Shown: piece after piece, positions 1-9,279 of the stretch
How the letters are laid out: each line of letters opens with the position of its first letter
How positions within the stretch are numbered: the stretch's first letter is position 1
Assembly: GCA_024402565.1 (NCBI GenBank)
Contig: JAKSTM010000020.1
Span: 1 to 34,729 of the forward strand
Reading direction: 5' to 3'
Length of the DNA: 34,729 nt
From: Treponema sp.
Lineage (GTDB): Bacteria > Spirochaetota > Spirochaetia > Treponematales > Treponemataceae
Notes under the pieces: model-generated
Told to the model about the DNA's origin: nothing
What the model saw: the letters and a program-made list of their open reading frames with translations, nothing else
Database searches by the model: none
Translations under genes and position numbers: made by a program

Positions 1-18
1 CGAATCCTGTCATCCCGA
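1..18 (+). tRNA. 3' end of a tRNA, probably tRNA-Pro (partial)
   Basis: The first 18 bases read as the end of a tRNA: the last part of a TTCGAAT-type T loop (1-5), the 3' strand of the T stem CCTGT (6-10), a seven-base acceptor strand CATCCCG (11-17) and discriminator A (18). The acceptor strand implies a 5' end of CGGGATG. A C1:G72 pair with A73 is typical of bacterial tRNA-Pro. The 3' CCA is not encoded. A rho-independent terminator follows within 10 bases. The anticodon lies outside the window, so the isotype is inferred. Confidence 0.7.
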
Positions 19-26
19 GTAAAATT

Positions 27-54
27 AGGAGCTGAAAAGCTCCTTTTTTTATTT
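27..54 (+). terminator. Rho-independent terminator after the tRNA
   Basis: A perfect 7-bp stem (AGGAGCT 27-33, AGCTCCT 38-44) with a GAAA tetraloop is followed by TTTTTTATTT. The T tract is only on the plus-strand side, so it ends transcription arriving from the tRNA. Confidence 0.85.
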
Positions 55-81
55 AACACAAAGTAGAGAAAATTGAAAACG

Positions 82-219
82 CAGGATTCGAACGGTTTTC
101 TGCGCGTAAAAATGCGATGAAGGAGCATTTTTACGGAGAGGCGCCAAGGATGTCGCCGACAGCAGAAAACAGCGGGCGGAAAGGAGCGGGAGGAATCCGC
201 GACTGAAAGCCGAATCCTG
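82..219. repeat. Nested inverted-repeat element, candidate structured RNA or mobile repeat
   Basis: This gene-free stretch holds ordered pairing segments. The outer stem is 82-90 with 211-219 (9 bp, perfect). A second stem is 95-103 with 162-170 (9 bp, perfect). It encloses an 11-bp perfect hairpin (105-115 with 125-135, 9-nt loop) and a 4-bp hairpin (140-143 with 154-157). A 5-bp hairpin (176-180 with 196-200) lies between the second and outer stems. This gives a multibranched fold about 138 nt long, possible on either strand. It is more GC-rich than its surroundings. The outer arms repeat a tRNA T-arm sequence also present at 1-9. No known family is recognised; the pairing is seen, the function is not. 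Confidence 0.55.
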
Positions 220-252
220 GTAAGGCTTAGTATTAAGTCTGAAAATAAACAA

Positions 253-286
253 AAAAGCCTGAAATTTTCATTTCAGGCTTTTTCTC
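253..286. terminator. Bidirectional terminator hairpin
   Basis: A 10-bp perfect stem (255-264 with 271-280) has a TTTTCA loop, with A residues on its left and T residues on its right, so it can work in both directions. On the minus strand it lies about 35 nt beyond the stop codon of the small gene ending at 321 and probably ends the M16C peptidase transcript. Confidence 0.8.
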
Positions 287-320
287 TTAAGGCATTTTAG
301 CTTTTAGTGTATTTGATTGT

Positions 321-548
321 TTATTTGTTTTCAAAAAGCTTGTCGATGGATTTGTTGACTTCGTCGTGTTCTTTTGGGAAGTTTTCATCAAGGAATTCAA
401 AGCATTGAACTGCTGCACGCTGAGCATGTTCATACCAAATAGAATACAATTCAGATTTTACTTCATCACCAGGGAAAGGTGCACCCTGAATGTCTGAAAC
501 CAGTTCGCGAAGCATTTTAACACATTCTTTTGTTTTTCTGTCTAACAT
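321..548 (-). CDS. Small conserved-type protein of unknown function (75 aa)
   Basis: I do not recognise this family. The product is about 75 residues, acidic toward the C terminus, probably all-helical, and has no signal peptide or membrane segment; it contains two cysteines. An upstream TTG at 558-560 would give four more residues, but GGAG sits at the correct distance before the ATG at 546-548 and overlaps the region of that TTG, so the ATG is preferred. It follows the M16C peptidase gene by 35 nt on the same strand and precedes a strong terminator, so the two are probably co-transcribed. A TATAAT overlapping the stop codon of the peptidase gene (583-588) could also give it a promoter of its own. 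Confidence 0.7.
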   Translation of the reverse strand: MLDRKTKECVKMLRELVSDIQGAPFPGDEVKSELYSIWYEHAQRAAVQCFEFLDENFPKEHDEVNKSIDKLFENK

Positions 549-583
549 ATAAAACTCCAAATCGTTATCTACAATATCTCCAA

Positions 584-3583
584 TTATATAGGTAATCTTA
601 AAATATTTCCACTATATTCTGAATTTTTACTGCACATCATTGATTTTGCGGAAGACATCTCCTCTGAGGAAGAGCTATTGCAAATTCTAGTTGCAGCCGC
701 ATTAAGATCTTCAGGTTTTACTTTCAAGACGAGTTCCATAGCTTTATCAACTTGTTCTTGTGTCTGAGCAAAAAGGAGTCTGTTGCATTGTACAGCACCT
801 TGGTTTTGAGGTGTTCGAGGCATAGCGAAATTTGAGTACATAGAAATAACTGCACATTCAGTTTCATCTTGTGTGAAGTTATGTTCTGAAGTTTCCTTCA
901 ATGCTTCTTCAAAAATAGGGAATGATGTACTTGGGTCAGGATCTCTGTAAGTTGTCATTATTCCAACTTTTTCTGCAGCATCGCAGCTTATGGAAGCACC
1001 GTAACAGCCGTGAACTGTGCGAAGTTTCTCCCAGAAGGTATGAGTATTAATCCATTCACAAAGTGTGCTTTCGGCAGCAAATTCTGGAGTTATTGAACCG
1101 GCATTTTTAAAAGCTTTTGCTGCATATCCGACTTGTGTGTCTGCAGGAATAATATCCATTTCCGATTTGTTAAACTGTAGGATATATTCTTTTAATTCTT
1201 CTACAGGAATTTTATTTGCTGGTTTTAATGGAGTAAGTTCTGCTTTTTTTATGAAATCAGGAATCAACTTTTCTGTGTGGCTCATAGAATCTGAATCTGC
1301 AATAACACGAATGAGACATCCTGCATCCTTGATTTTTTTATACATGGATTCAAATTTCGTAAGCATTTTTCCAGCGTCATTTTCTTTATATTCAATTCCA
1401 TGTTTGATTTGTGTTACACCGTAAAGCAGTTCCTGAATAATACTTCCACGACTTTCGGATAATTGTGCGCGTTTTGAACAGAAACCAACACCGCCACCTA
1501 CAAGGGCAGACTTTCTTTCAGAAATACATTCACGGATTAATGTTTTCATTCGGGCTTTGTCTGTGAAATTTATTCCGGTAAGGATGTCTGAAAGAAGTTC
1601 AATTCCTTCTTCGATTCTTTCATCAAGAATTTTCATGGTAAAGTAAATCCATTCACGACCTATGAAGTTCTGATCTTCATGTTGTTTTATGAAATCTTTT
1701 GCCAAATGATTGTCTCGGGTTGTGCCTGCTAATCCGTCTGTTGTTACGTCACCTGCAATTTTATTTGCTTCCAGAATACACTGATCCCATTTTTTTCCTT
1801 TCCAACCCAGGTCAAGAATTGAGTCACTAAAAAGAGGTAGATCAATAAACTCTTCGGCTGTTATGGAATCAACAGGAAAGTAAACAGAAAAATATATGAT
1901 TCCGTTTGTAGGTTGAATAGATTTCTGGAATGTTATTCCGTTCACATTTTTGATTTCCGGAGTCTTAAGTTTTAAATCTGTTGGAAGCTCGGAAATTTCC
2001 AGTCGTTTAAGGCACTTTAAGTTTTCTTCTGAATCAGGAGTTTCCTGATATTTGTGAAGGATTTCAAGATCTTTTTTTAATTGTTCTTTATCCAGATTTT
2101 TTTCTGCTTTTTCCAGACGTTCTTTTTCCAATGCATCACGGTTTTGAAGATGTTTTTCTGAAGGTTCTACTGTAATGAAAACTTTTCCATTTTCGTTTAT
2201 GAAATATTTTTCCATGAGATGACGGAAATAGTCTGGATCATTTTTTAGATCGTCTTTTACTTTTGAGAAAGCCTGGAGAGGGGTGAGCTGATCAGCAGGA
2301 TGAATACCATAATTCCAGCTGTCCATTACTTTATTCATAAGCTCCAGCGCTTTTGGTCCGTTATATCTGTTTTCTTCGCGGAGTGCAAAATCAATAGCCA
2401 TAACTGTAGCATCGATTTCGTCTTTTGTGATTCCTTTTTTATAAATGTCGGAAAGGGCTTTGTTTATGAATTTTTTTACTTTGCTTGTATCTTGTTTTTT
2501 TACTCCGATTAATCCAAGACAGAAAAATCCCTGACGTTCCTCTGTTATTTCTCCACAATAAACATCATCCCCAAGACCTGATTCTTTAAGAGCTTTTGTA
2601 AGTGGTGAAGAGTCAGAGCCACAAAGAGCTTCGATAAGAAAATATTTTTCCATGGCTGGTGAACCTGAATAAGAACAGACTCCAGCAAAACAATCATCTG
2701 GTCCGGATTTTGGGCCATAAAAATGGAAGTCACCGGAGAATTTATAGTCGGGAGTAATTTTTGTGAGTTTTCGAATTTCTGGCCTTACAACAGGAAGTTC
2801 AGAACCATGATTTGGATGATCTCCAGTAAAGTTATATTTTTTTTCTAATCGAGAGATAAAGTTTTCTGAAAGATAATCCAGCTGTTTTTCTGTAGGAATA
2901 TTTCCGCACATATAGAAAAGACAGTTATCAGGAGAATAATAGGTTTTGTGGAAATTCAGGTATTCTTCATAAGTGAAATCTGGAATTTCAAGAGGGTCTC
3001 CACCTGATTCATAAACATAAGTCGTTCCAGGGAACATCGTCTTTCCCATGCTGCCGTAAACGGTTCTGTAAAAATTTGAAAAAGAACCTTTCATTTCATT
3101 ATAGACAACACCCTGAATTGATGTTTTATTCTGATCGTCCAGTTCGTATCGGTGAGCTTCCTGCATGAATGTATTTTTAGAAAGATTTGGGAAAAATACG
3201 GCATCAGCATAACAATCTAAAAGATAGAAATATTGTTTTTCAATCTGACTTGCTGCTGGATAACAGGTTTTATCTGGATATGTCATAGCATTGAAAAAAG
3301 TGGTAACACTCTTACTTGCTGCAGTGATAAAAGGTTCTTTTAATGGATATTTCTCAGATCCACAAAGAACAGAATGTTCCAGAATATGTGGAGCACCTTT
3401 CGAATTTGAAACAGGGGTCCTGAAACAGAAGGCAAAAAGGTTTTCTGGGTCATCCTTTAAGAGATGGAAAACTTCAAGACCGGTTGTTCGGTGGCGTAAA
3501 TAAATACCTTTGCATTTGTAATCAATAACATCGGTAACATCGATAACGTAAAAATCTTTGTAAATATCACCTTTTTTCAACAT
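584..3583 (-). CDS. M16C family zinc metallopeptidase (presequence-protease-like)
   Basis: The 999-residue product has the length and layout of single-chain M16C peptidases (PreP/Cym1 type): two pairs of M16 domains folded as a clamshell that degrades short unfolded peptides. The inverted zinc motif HxxEH is at residues 66-70 (HILEH) inside the typical context HSVLCGSEKYP. The distal zinc-ligand glutamate is probably in the GVVYNEMKG segment. No signal peptide is seen, so it should be cytoplasmic and recycle oligopeptides. A Lys/Glu-rich helical linker near residues 480-530 joins the two halves. The gene begins at an ATG with no Shine-Dalgarno sequence, and a TATAAT ends only 7 nt upstream, so its mRNA is probably leaderless. 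It is divergent from the LacI-type regulator and followed by a small unknown gene. Confidence 0.93.
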   Translation of the reverse strand: MLKKGDIYKDFYVIDVTDVIDYKCKGIYLRHRTTGLEVFHLLKDDPENLFAFCFRTPVSNSKGAPHILEHSVLCGSEKYPLKEPFITAASKSVTTFFNAMTYPDKTCYPAASQIEKQYFYLLDCYADAVFFPNLSKNTFMQEAHRYELDDQNKTSIQGVVYNEMKGSFSNFYRTVYGSMGKTMFPGTTYVYESGGDPLEIPDFTYEEYLNFHKTYYSPDNCLFYMCGNIPTEKQLDYLSENFISRLEKKYNFTGDHPNHGSELPVVRPEIRKLTKITPDYKFSGDFHFYGPKSGPDDCFAGVCSYSGSPAMEKYFLIEALCGSDSSPLTKALKESGLGDDVYCGEITEERQGFFCLGLIGVKKQDTSKVKKFINKALSDIYKKGITKDEIDATVMAIDFALREENRYNGPKALELMNKVMDSWNYGIHPADQLTPLQAFSKVKDDLKNDPDYFRHLMEKYFINENGKVFITVEPSEKHLQNRDALEKERLEKAEKNLDKEQLKKDLEILHKYQETPDSEENLKCLKRLEISELPTDLKLKTPEIKNVNGITFQKSIQPTNGIIYFSVYFPVDSITAEEFIDLPLFSDSILDLGWKGKKWDQCILEANKIAGDVTTDGLAGTTRDNHLAKDFIKQHEDQNFIGREWIYFTMKILDERIEEGIELLSDILTGINFTDKARMKTLIRECISERKSALVGGGVGFCSKRAQLSESRGSIIQELLYGVTQIKHGIEYKENDAGKMLTKFESMYKKIKDAGCLIRVIADSDSMSHTEKLIPDFIKKAELTPLKPANKIPVEELKEYILQFNKSEMDIIPADTQVGYAAKAFKNAGSITPEFAAESTLCEWINTHTFWEKLRTVHGCYGASISCDAAEKVGIMTTYRDPDPSTSFPIFEEALKETSEHNFTQDETECAVISMYSNFAMPRTPQNQGAVQCNRLLFAQTQEQVDKAMELVLKVKPEDLNAAATRICNSSSSEEMSSAKSMMCSKNSEYSGNILRLPI

Positions 3584-3620
3584 AAAAACTATTATACCAT
3601 AAATAATGAAGTTTATGGAA
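3584..3620 (-). promoter_or_regulatory. Promoter of the M16C gene, predicted leaderless
   Basis: On the minus strand TATAAT occupies 3596-3591, leaving 7 nt (AGTTTTT) before the ATG at 3583. The expected start of transcription is therefore at or next to the A of the ATG. No Shine-Dalgarno sequence is present. The -35 is poor (TTCCAT at 3615-3620, 18-bp spacer). Confidence 0.6.
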
Positions 3621-3669
3621 AATGGTTGAAAATTATGATGTTATATTTATTTTTTACTTAAACTAACCC

Positions 3670-3703
3670 TTGTTTTTAACTAAAATTGAGATATAATGAA
3701 CTT
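3670..3703 (+). promoter_or_regulatory. Promoter of the LacI-type regulator, predicted leaderless
   Basis: TTGTTT (3670-3675), a 16-bp spacer and a perfect TATAAT (3692-3697) end 6 nt before the ATG at 3704, with no Shine-Dalgarno sequence. This spacing puts the transcript start on the initiation codon. Confidence 0.65.
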
Positions 3704-4711
3704 ATGGAAAAAAGATCAAAAGTTCGCCTTTCTGATATCGCAGAAAAGTTGAATATCAGTACAGTTACTGTTTCTAAAGCTCTTTCAAATAAAGAAGGAG
3801 TAGGGGACGAATTAAGAAAGAAAATTAAAAGTCTTGCTGAAGAAATGGGCTATCATGTAAAAAAATCTGGGGATTTTGGTAAGTCTATTACAGGAAATAT
3901 CGGGATTTTAATTCCTTCTAGATTTTTTGCACCATCGTCATCGTTTTATTGGTATCTCTTTAATGGTCTTTCAACAGAACTTTTGAATAAAAATTATTAT
4001 GCCATAATGGAACTCCTTTCACCTGAAGATGAAAAGAATCTGGTTCTTCCACATATGATTCAAGATAATAAAGTGGATGGAGTGATTATTCTTGGACAGG
4101 TTTCCAATGAATATCTTGATTTTATAAACGACTCCTATGAAAATTTCATCCTTCTTGATTTTTATACAAATAAAATGAATCTGGATGGAGTTTCGGATGA
4201 TAACTTTTATTGTTCATATCTTCTTACAAGTTATGTTATTTCACAGGGACATAAGAAACTTCGATTTGTAGGAAACTTTGAAAGTACTTCGTCTATTCGT
4301 GACCGTTTTATGGGATTTGCAAAAGCATTAATGGAAAATGGGATGGCTGTAAGTAAGGATGATATTATTAAGGATCGTGATGAAAACGGCTATAGCGTTC
4401 CTTTGGAACTTCCTTCTGAACTTCCAGATGCGTTTATTTGTAACTGCGATGAAACAGCCGCAATGATGATTCAGACACTTATGGAAAAAGGTTATAAGGT
4501 TCCACAGGATGTTTCTGTAACAGGTTTTGATAATTTCCTGGCAGCAAATAAAACTCCAGTTCCTCTTACAACTGTTTCAATTAAGACTGAAGATACAGCT
4601 AGAGTAGCCGCCGAACTTATAATCAATAAGGTAACTGGACAGCCTTATATTCAGGGACGTCATCTTATAAGCGGTACATTGGTAATCCGAGAGTCAGTAC
4701 GACAACGTTAG
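3704..4711 (+). CDS. LacI/GalR-family transcriptional regulator
   Basis: The product is about 335 residues. An N-terminal LacI helix-turn-helix (VRLSDIAEKLNISTVTVSKAL, then the hinge helix near residue 50) is followed by a periplasmic-binding-protein-like effector domain with family signatures such as DGVIILG, a DGVSDDN segment and the closing VSVTGFDN and ETAAMMIQ regions. The family usually binds a sugar or sugar derivative and represses, or sometimes activates, carbohydrate genes. A TTG at 3686 would extend the frame by six codons, but it lies upstream of the -10 hexamer, so ATG 3704 is chosen. The neighbours are an unrelated peptidase and clpB, so the target is not evident. The nearest carbohydrate gene on this side is the GH115 gene 4.7 kb away; any link is speculation. 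Confidence 0.92.
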   Translation: MEKRSKVRLSDIAEKLNISTVTVSKALSNKEGVGDELRKKIKSLAEEMGYHVKKSGDFGKSITGNIGILIPSRFFAPSSSFYWYLFNGLSTELLNKNYYAIMELLSPEDEKNLVLPHMIQDNKVDGVIILGQVSNEYLDFINDSYENFILLDFYTNKMNLDGVSDDNFYCSYLLTSYVISQGHKKLRFVGNFESTSSIRDRFMGFAKALMENGMAVSKDDIIKDRDENGYSVPLELPSELPDAFICNCDETAAMMIQTLMEKGYKVPQDVSVTGFDNFLAANKTPVPLTTVSIKTEDTARVAAELIINKVTGQPYIQGRHLISGTLVIRESVRQR

Positions 4712-4769
4712 TGATTTGGGTTATTTGAAAAACCAGTTCAAGTTATAAGTCCTTTTTTCTAAAATAATC

Positions 4770-4804
4770 TTGTCGATTTAATTTTATCTTAGTATTTTCA
4801 TAAT
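4770..4804 (+). promoter_or_regulatory. clpB promoter, predicted leaderless
   Basis: TTGTCG (4770-4775), a 17-bp spacer and TATTTT (4793-4798) end 6 nt before the ATG at 4805. No Shine-Dalgarno sequence exists upstream. No CIRCE-type inverted repeat (HrcA operator) is visible between 4712 and 4804. Confidence 0.6.
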
Positions 4805-7408
4805 ATGGATTACAGCAAATTTACTATTAAATCACAGGAAGCTCTTCAAGAGGCCTCTTCACTTGCAATGCAGAATGACTGCCCTGAAATCAGCGGGGCT
4901 CACGTTCTTGCTTCTCTTTTAATGCAGGAAGAAGGTCTTGTTTCTCCAATTGTAGAAAATGTAGGCGTAAATCCGAATATGCTCCTTTCGGATGTAAAAT
5001 CACTTTTATCATCTCTGCCAAAGGTTTCAGGCTCAGCAAATGTTTACATGAGTCAGGAACTTCAGAAAATTATTTCCAAGGCAGAAAAGGAAATGGATTT
5101 TCTGAAAGACCAGTATCTTTCAACAGAGCATATCCTTCTTGCCATGACTGAAAGCGCAGGGCAGACTGGGGATCTCTTGCGTAAAAACGGAATAACTCAT
5201 GACGCGGTTCTTAAAGCACTTAAGTCGGTTCGCGGAAATCAGACTGTTGATTCAAATGATCCGGAAAGTAAATCCCGTACTCTTGAAAAATATACCCGTG
5301 ACCTTACTGCTCTGGCCCGTCAGGATAAGATTGATCCTGTAATCGGGCGTGATGAAGAAATCAGACGGGTTATGCAGGTTCTTTGCCGCAGAACAAAAAA
5401 TAATCCTGTTATTATCGGGGAACCTGGAGTTGGTAAGACTGCCATTGTAGAAGGCCTTGCACGCCGTATTGCAAGCGGTGACGTTCCTGAAAGTCTTAAA
5501 GACAAACGCCTTCTTTCACTTGATTTAGGAAGCCTTGTTGCAGGTGCAAAATTCCGCGGCGAGTTTGAAGAACGCCTTAAGGCACTTATTCAGGAAGTAA
5601 CAAAATCTGACGGAAGAATTATCCTCTTTATAGATGAACTTCATACTTTGGTCGGGGCAGGCGCTTCAGAAGGAAGTATGGATGCATCGAATCTTTTGAA
5701 GCCTGCTTTGGCCCGCGGTGAACTTCGTGCCATCGGTGCAACAACCCTTGATGAATACAGAAAGTACATCGAAAAAGATGCCGCCCTCGAGCGAAGATTC
5801 CAGCAGGTTTACTGTGCAGAGCCGACAGTTGAAGACACCATAGCAATTCTTCGCGGTCTTCGTGACAAATATGAAATTCATCACGGGGTAAGGATTGAAG
5901 ACGAAGCCCTTGTAAGTGCAGCAACACTCAGTAACCGTTACATTACAAACCGCTTTATGCCTGACAAGGCAATTGATCTGGTTGATGAAGCTGCAAGCCG
6001 CCTTAAAATGGAAATTGAAAGTCAGCCTGTAGAACTGGACCGCCTTGAAAGAAAAATCCTTCAGCTGCAGATTGAAAAGCAGAGCCTTTCAAAAGAAGAT
6101 GATCCTGCAAGTATTGAACGTCTTTCAAAACTTGAAAAGGAACTTTCTGAAATTACAGGCCAGCGGGACGCCATGAAACTTCAGTGGCAGAACGAAAAGA
6201 ATTCTATCAATAAAGGACGTGACCTTAAAAGTCAGCTTGAACAGGCAAGATTCGAAGAAGAAAAATATACGCGCGAAGGAAACCTTGCAAAGGCTGCCGA
6301 AATCAAATATTCAGTTATTCCGAATCTTGAAAAAGAACTTGAAGCGGCTCTTGCTGCAGAGGCAAACGGTGGAGCTGCTGGTGAAGGTGGTGCAGGTAAC
6401 ACAGAAAAACTCCTCCGCCAGGCTGTAACCGAAGAAGACATTGCGAAAGTGGTTAGCTCATGGACAGGTATTCCTGTTGCAAAAATGATGAGCGGAGAAA
6501 AGCAGAAATATTTGGAACTCGAAAAGGTTCTCCATAACAGAGTTGTGGGACAGGATGAAGCCGTGCAGGTTGTAAGTGATGCAATCCGCAGAAACCGTTC
6601 AGGACTTTCTGATCCTAACAGACCTCTTGGAAGCTTTATGTTTATCGGGCCTACAGGCGTTGGTAAAACAGAACTTGCAAAAACTCTTGCTGATTTCCTC
6701 TTTAATGATGAAAAGGCTTTGACCCGCATCGACATGAGTGAGTATATGGAAAAGTTCAGTGTGACCCGCCTTATCGGGGCACCTCCGGGATACGTGGGCT
6801 ATGATGAAGGCGGCCAGCTTACAGAAGCCGTTCGCCGCCGTCCATATTCCGTTATTCTTTTTGATGAAGTTGAAAAGGCACACCCTGATGTTTTCAATGT
6901 GCTTCTTCAGGTTCTGGATGACGGACGCCTTACCGACGGTCAGGGAAGAGTAGTGGACTTTAAGAACACAATCATCATCATGACAAGTAATCTTGGAAGT
7001 GATCTGATTCTGGAAGCTGAAAGTGCAGAACAGGTTCAGAATCTAAAGCCTGCTGTTTCAGAACTTCTCTTTAAACATTTCAGACCTGAGTTTTTGAACC
7101 GAATTGATGAAATCGTTATGTTCCAGCGCCTTGGAAAAGACCACATCAGAAAAATCGTTCGCCAGCAGCTGGACCGTGTATGCCGCCGCCTTGAAGACCG
7201 CCGCATATCAGTTCAGTATGATGATGAAGTGGTGGACTTCCTTTGCGACAAAGGTTATGAACCTGCCATGGGTGCCCGTCCTGTAAAACGTGCAGTCCAG
7301 AATTATGTGGAAAACAATATGGCTCGCGTAATTCTTGGCGGAAACGTAAAAGAAGGAGATGTCCTTACACTTTTGATCGAAAATAATGAATTAAGAATTA
7401 AGAATTAA
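4805..7408 (+). CDS. clpB: ATP-dependent disaggregase ClpB (Hsp104 family)
   Basis: The 867-residue length fits ClpB. The order is: N-terminal substrate-binding domain (about 1-145); first AAA+ module with Walker A GEPGVGKT at 205-212 and a [13 protein letters not shown]alker B region; a coiled-coil middle domain (about 410-530), the ClpB hallmark; second AAA+ module with Walker A GPTGVGKT at 615-622, YVGYDEGG pore loop and [13 protein letters not shown]alker B; and a C-terminal small domain. It works with DnaK in the cytoplasm to extract and refold aggregated proteins. The start is fixed by the family N terminus ([14 protein letters not shown]). A Gly/Ala-rich patch ([11 protein letters not shown]) lies just before the second AAA+ module. 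It stands alone and meets the AMP-ligase gene tail to tail. Confidence 0.98.
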   Translation: MDYSKFTIKSQEALQEASSLAMQNDCPEISGAHVLASLLMQEEGLVSPIVENVGVNPNMLLSDVKSLLSSLPKVSGSANVYMSQELQKIISKAEKEMDFLKDQYLSTEHILLAMTESAGQTGDLLRKNGITHDAVLKALKSVRGNQTVDSNDPESKSRTLEKYTRDLTALARQDKIDPVIGRDEEIRRVMQVLCRRTKNNPVIIGEPGVGKTAIVEGLARRIASGDVPESLKDKRLLSLDLGSLVAGAKFRGEFEERLKALIQEVTKSDGRIILFIDELHTLVGAGASEGSMDASNLLKPALARGELRAIGATTLDEYRKYIEKDAALERRFQQVYCAEPTVEDTIAILRGLRDKYEIHHGVRIEDEALVSAATLSNRYITNRFMPDKAIDLVDEAASRLKMEIESQPVELDRLERKILQLQIEKQSLSKEDDPASIERLSKLEKELSEITGQRDAMKLQWQNEKNSINKGRDLKSQLEQARFEEEKYTREGNLAKAAEIKYSVIPNLEKELEAALAAEANGGAAGEGGAGNTEKLLRQAVTEEDIAKVVSSWTGIPVAKMMSGEKQKYLELEKVLHNRVVGQDEAVQVVSDAIRRNRSGLSDPNRPLGSFMFIGPTGVGKTELAKTLADFLFNDEKALTRIDMSEYMEKFSVTRLIGAPPGYVGYDEGGQLTEAVRRRPYSVILFDEVEKAHPDVFNVLLQVLDDGRLTDGQGRVVDFKNTIIIMTSNLGSDLILEAESAEQVQNLKPAVSELLFKHFRPEFLNRIDEIVMFQRLGKDHIRKIVRQQLDRVCRRLEDRRISVQYDDEVVDFLCDKGYEPAMGARPVKRAVQNYVENNMARVILGGNVKEGDVLTLLIENNELRIKN

Positions 7409-7449
7409 GAATTGATAATGAATAATTGTCCATTATCAATTGTAAATTA
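7403..7449. repeat. AT-rich intergenic repeat with hairpin between convergent genes
   Basis: The gap between clpB and the ligase gene holds AATTAAGAATTGATAAT (7403-7419), an exact 17-nt match to 30838-30854. It also holds an 11-bp inverted repeat (7410-7420 with 7431-7441, 10-nt loop). It may act as a weak bidirectional terminator, but there is no clear T tract. Confidence 0.5.
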
Positions 7450-9243
7450 TTATCGTTTTGTTACCTTGCTTCGTAAATCATACAGGTAGCGCTTAATCTT
7501 CTGACTTGCCGTTTTTTCAAACTGCTTGATTGTTTCAATGCGGTCAATTTTTGAAGATTTGTTTACCTGTTTGTTTACGAAGAATTTTATTTCATTCATG
7601 ATGACTTCTTTCTGGTAAGCGACAGCATCTGTAATATCTTCTTTTTTTTGTGCGGCTTTTTCAGAAAGATCTTCCTTAAGGTCAGAAAGTCCTTCTTTGA
7701 TTTTTGAAAGGGAAATATCAGAAAGAGAAACTCGTTTACGGGCTTCTTCTTCCAGTTTTTCTTCGTCCATCTGAAGAAGGGCCACAAGACCGTTGTCATC
7801 TTCTACTACAAGACTTTCGGCAACAAGAGGATGTTGGTTCAAAATGAATTCGATGTCTTCTGGGTAAATGTTTTCACCGCTGGCAGAAAGAATCATATTT
7901 TTTGAACGTCCTTTTAGGGAAAGTCGTGGTTCTCCATGCCATTTTTTAATAATTCCTAAGTCACCTGTTTTGAAATAACCAGGTCCACATGAATCATTTT
8001 CTGTAGTGAATGCAGCCTTTGTTAATACATCATCTTTATAGTAGCCCACCATAACATTAGGAGCTTTTGCTACAACTTCGCCAACACCTTCTTCATTTGG
8101 ATTTGCGATCTGAAGATCAACGCCCGGAACAATTACACCGATAGTTCCGGGTTTTGTAATACGAACACCAGAACTTGCCAGAAGAGGTGATGTTTCAGTA
8201 AGCCCATAACCGATTGCATAAGGGAATTTTGCTTCCTTCATGAAGCGTTCAACCTTAGGATCAACCTTAGCTCCCCCGATTCCAAAGAACTGAAGGTGGC
8301 CGCCGAAAGTCTTTTTCAGAGATTTACCCGCAATGCTGTTCAGTATACGACGGAACATTGGAATTGAGTAAAGGAATTTTACGAATCCATTTTTTTCGAA
8401 AGTCGGAAGTACTTTGTTCTTGTAAATCTTTTCCATTACGAGAGGAACGGAAAGAATGATTGTAGGTTTGACTTTAGTAAATGCGGGAAGAAGGGAACTA
8501 ACAACTGGAGGTTTTGCAAGATAATAGATGCATGCTCCGTTCAGAATCTGCATTAAAAATCCGATGGTGAATTCATAAACATGGCTGATTGGAAGGAATG
8601 AAAGTACACGGTCAAGTTTGTTTATGCGGTGTGTGTACTGTCCTTGGATTGCGGTCCAAACAAGATTCTTGTGTGTAAGAACAACCCCCTTACTTCGACC
8701 TGTTGTTCCGGAAGTATAAATAATGGAAGCAATATCATCTTCTTTTACTTCTACTTCGGGAAGGTTTATTTTTTTGATTTCCTCTTCGGATGGAACTGTT
8801 ACCGGAGCTTTTATAACCGAAAATGTGTTTAATGATATAATTACTGGTGGAAGTGAATCTTGTATATCTGAAAGTTTTTTGTATAGAGTTTCATCTACCA
8901 CAAGTGCATCCACCTGGCAATGTTCAAGAATTGCTTTTACTTCCTGAGAAGAAAAATCAGGAAGAAGTGGAACAGAAATCATACAACGGTTTACTACTCC
9001 AAAATAAGCAGTGCCCCAGGCAGGGCAACCTATTCCATAAAGAGCAATTTTTGCTTCCTTTTTAAGTCCTAAATAATGGAGTAATTTTGAAAATGTCAGG
9101 ATATTTTCTGACATTTGAGAATAAGTTATTGGTTCATCATCTTTTAGAGCAAAGGCTAGAGCCGGACGATCACCGAATTTTGTAACTGAATTTCGTAAAA
9201 GTGAAGGAAATGTAAAAGTCCCTAAATCTGTAATTGTTTCCAC
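7450..9243 (-). CDS. AMP-binding long-chain fatty acid:CoA (or ACP) ligase
   Basis: The 597-residue protein is an adenylate-forming enzyme (ANL superfamily). The P-loop-like AMP motif YTSGTTGRSKG is at 176-186. Further on are GYGLTETSP (ATP/adenine motif), the hinge-region TGDLG and a C-terminal SASGENIYPEDIE region. Members activate fatty acids as acyl-AMP and transfer them to CoA or ACP, usually at the inner membrane face, for uptake or phospholipid recycling. A charged helical insertion (about 500-565) interrupts the C-terminal domain before the final KIKRYL region. Translation starts with GTG at 9243-9241; a TATAAT ends 6 nt upstream and there is no Shine-Dalgarno sequence. The chain-length and acceptor preferences cannot be read from sequence. 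Confidence 0.92.
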   Translation of the reverse strand: METITDLGTFTFPSLLRNSVTKFGDRPALAFALKDDEPITYSQMSENILTFSKLLHYLGLKKEAKIALYGIGCPAWGTAYFGVVNRCMISVPLLPDFSSQEVKAILEHCQVDALVVDETLYKKLSDIQDSLPPVIISLNTFSVIKAPVTVPSEEEIKKINLPEVEVKEDDIASIIYTSGTTGRSKGVVLTHKNLVWTAIQGQYTHRINKLDRVLSFLPISHVYEFTIGFLMQILNGACIYYLAKPPVVSSLLPAFTKVKPTIILSVPLVMEKIYKNKVLPTFEKNGFVKFLYSIPMFRRILNSIAGKSLKKTFGGHLQFFGIGGAKVDPKVERFMKEAKFPYAIGYGLTETSPLLASSGVRITKPGTIGVIVPGVDLQIANPNEEGVGEVVAKAPNVMVGYYKDDVLTKAAFTTENDSCGPGYFKTGDLGIIKKWHGEPRLSLKGRSKNMILSASGENIYPEDIEFILNQHPLVAESLVVEDDNGLVALLQMDEEKLEEEARKRVSLSDISLSKIKEGLSDLKEDLSEKAAQKKEDITDAVAYQKEVIMNEIKFFVNKQVNKSSKIDRIETIKQFEKTASQKIKRYLYDLRSKVTKR

Positions 9244-9279
9244 AATATAATTATAACTCGTATATAAAAAAAGTGATAA
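9244..9279 (-). promoter_or_regulatory. Promoter of the AMP-ligase gene, predicted leaderless with GTG start
   Basis: On the minus strand TATAAT (9255-9250) is followed by 6 nt (TATATT) and then the GTG. A weak -35, TTATCA (9279-9274), sits 18 bp upstream of the -10. There is no Shine-Dalgarno sequence. Confidence 0.55.

Noticed and set aside
82..219. Integron attC site
   Set aside because: Nested symmetry recalls attC, but I cannot find paired RYYYAAC and GTTRRRY core sites at the ends, and no integrase or cassette is present.
49..252. 67-residue open frame on the minus strand
   Set aside because: It lies on the nested inverted-repeat element and the tRNA terminator, has no Shine-Dalgarno sequence, and its composition follows the repeat arms. 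Treated as a by-product of the element.
3686..3703. TTG start extending the LacI-type regulator by six residues
   Set aside because: It is upstream of and overlaps the TATAAT hexamer, so it would not be in the transcript; the ATG at 3704 matches the family N terminus.
4712..4804. Possible CIRCE heat-shock operator before clpB
   Set aside because: No TTAGCACTC-N9-GAGTGCTAA-like repeat is visible on either strand.
6232..6735. 167-residue minus-strand frame opposite clpB
   Set aside because: Shadow frame with Ser/Ala/Leu-rich composition produced by clpB codon bias; no start signal.
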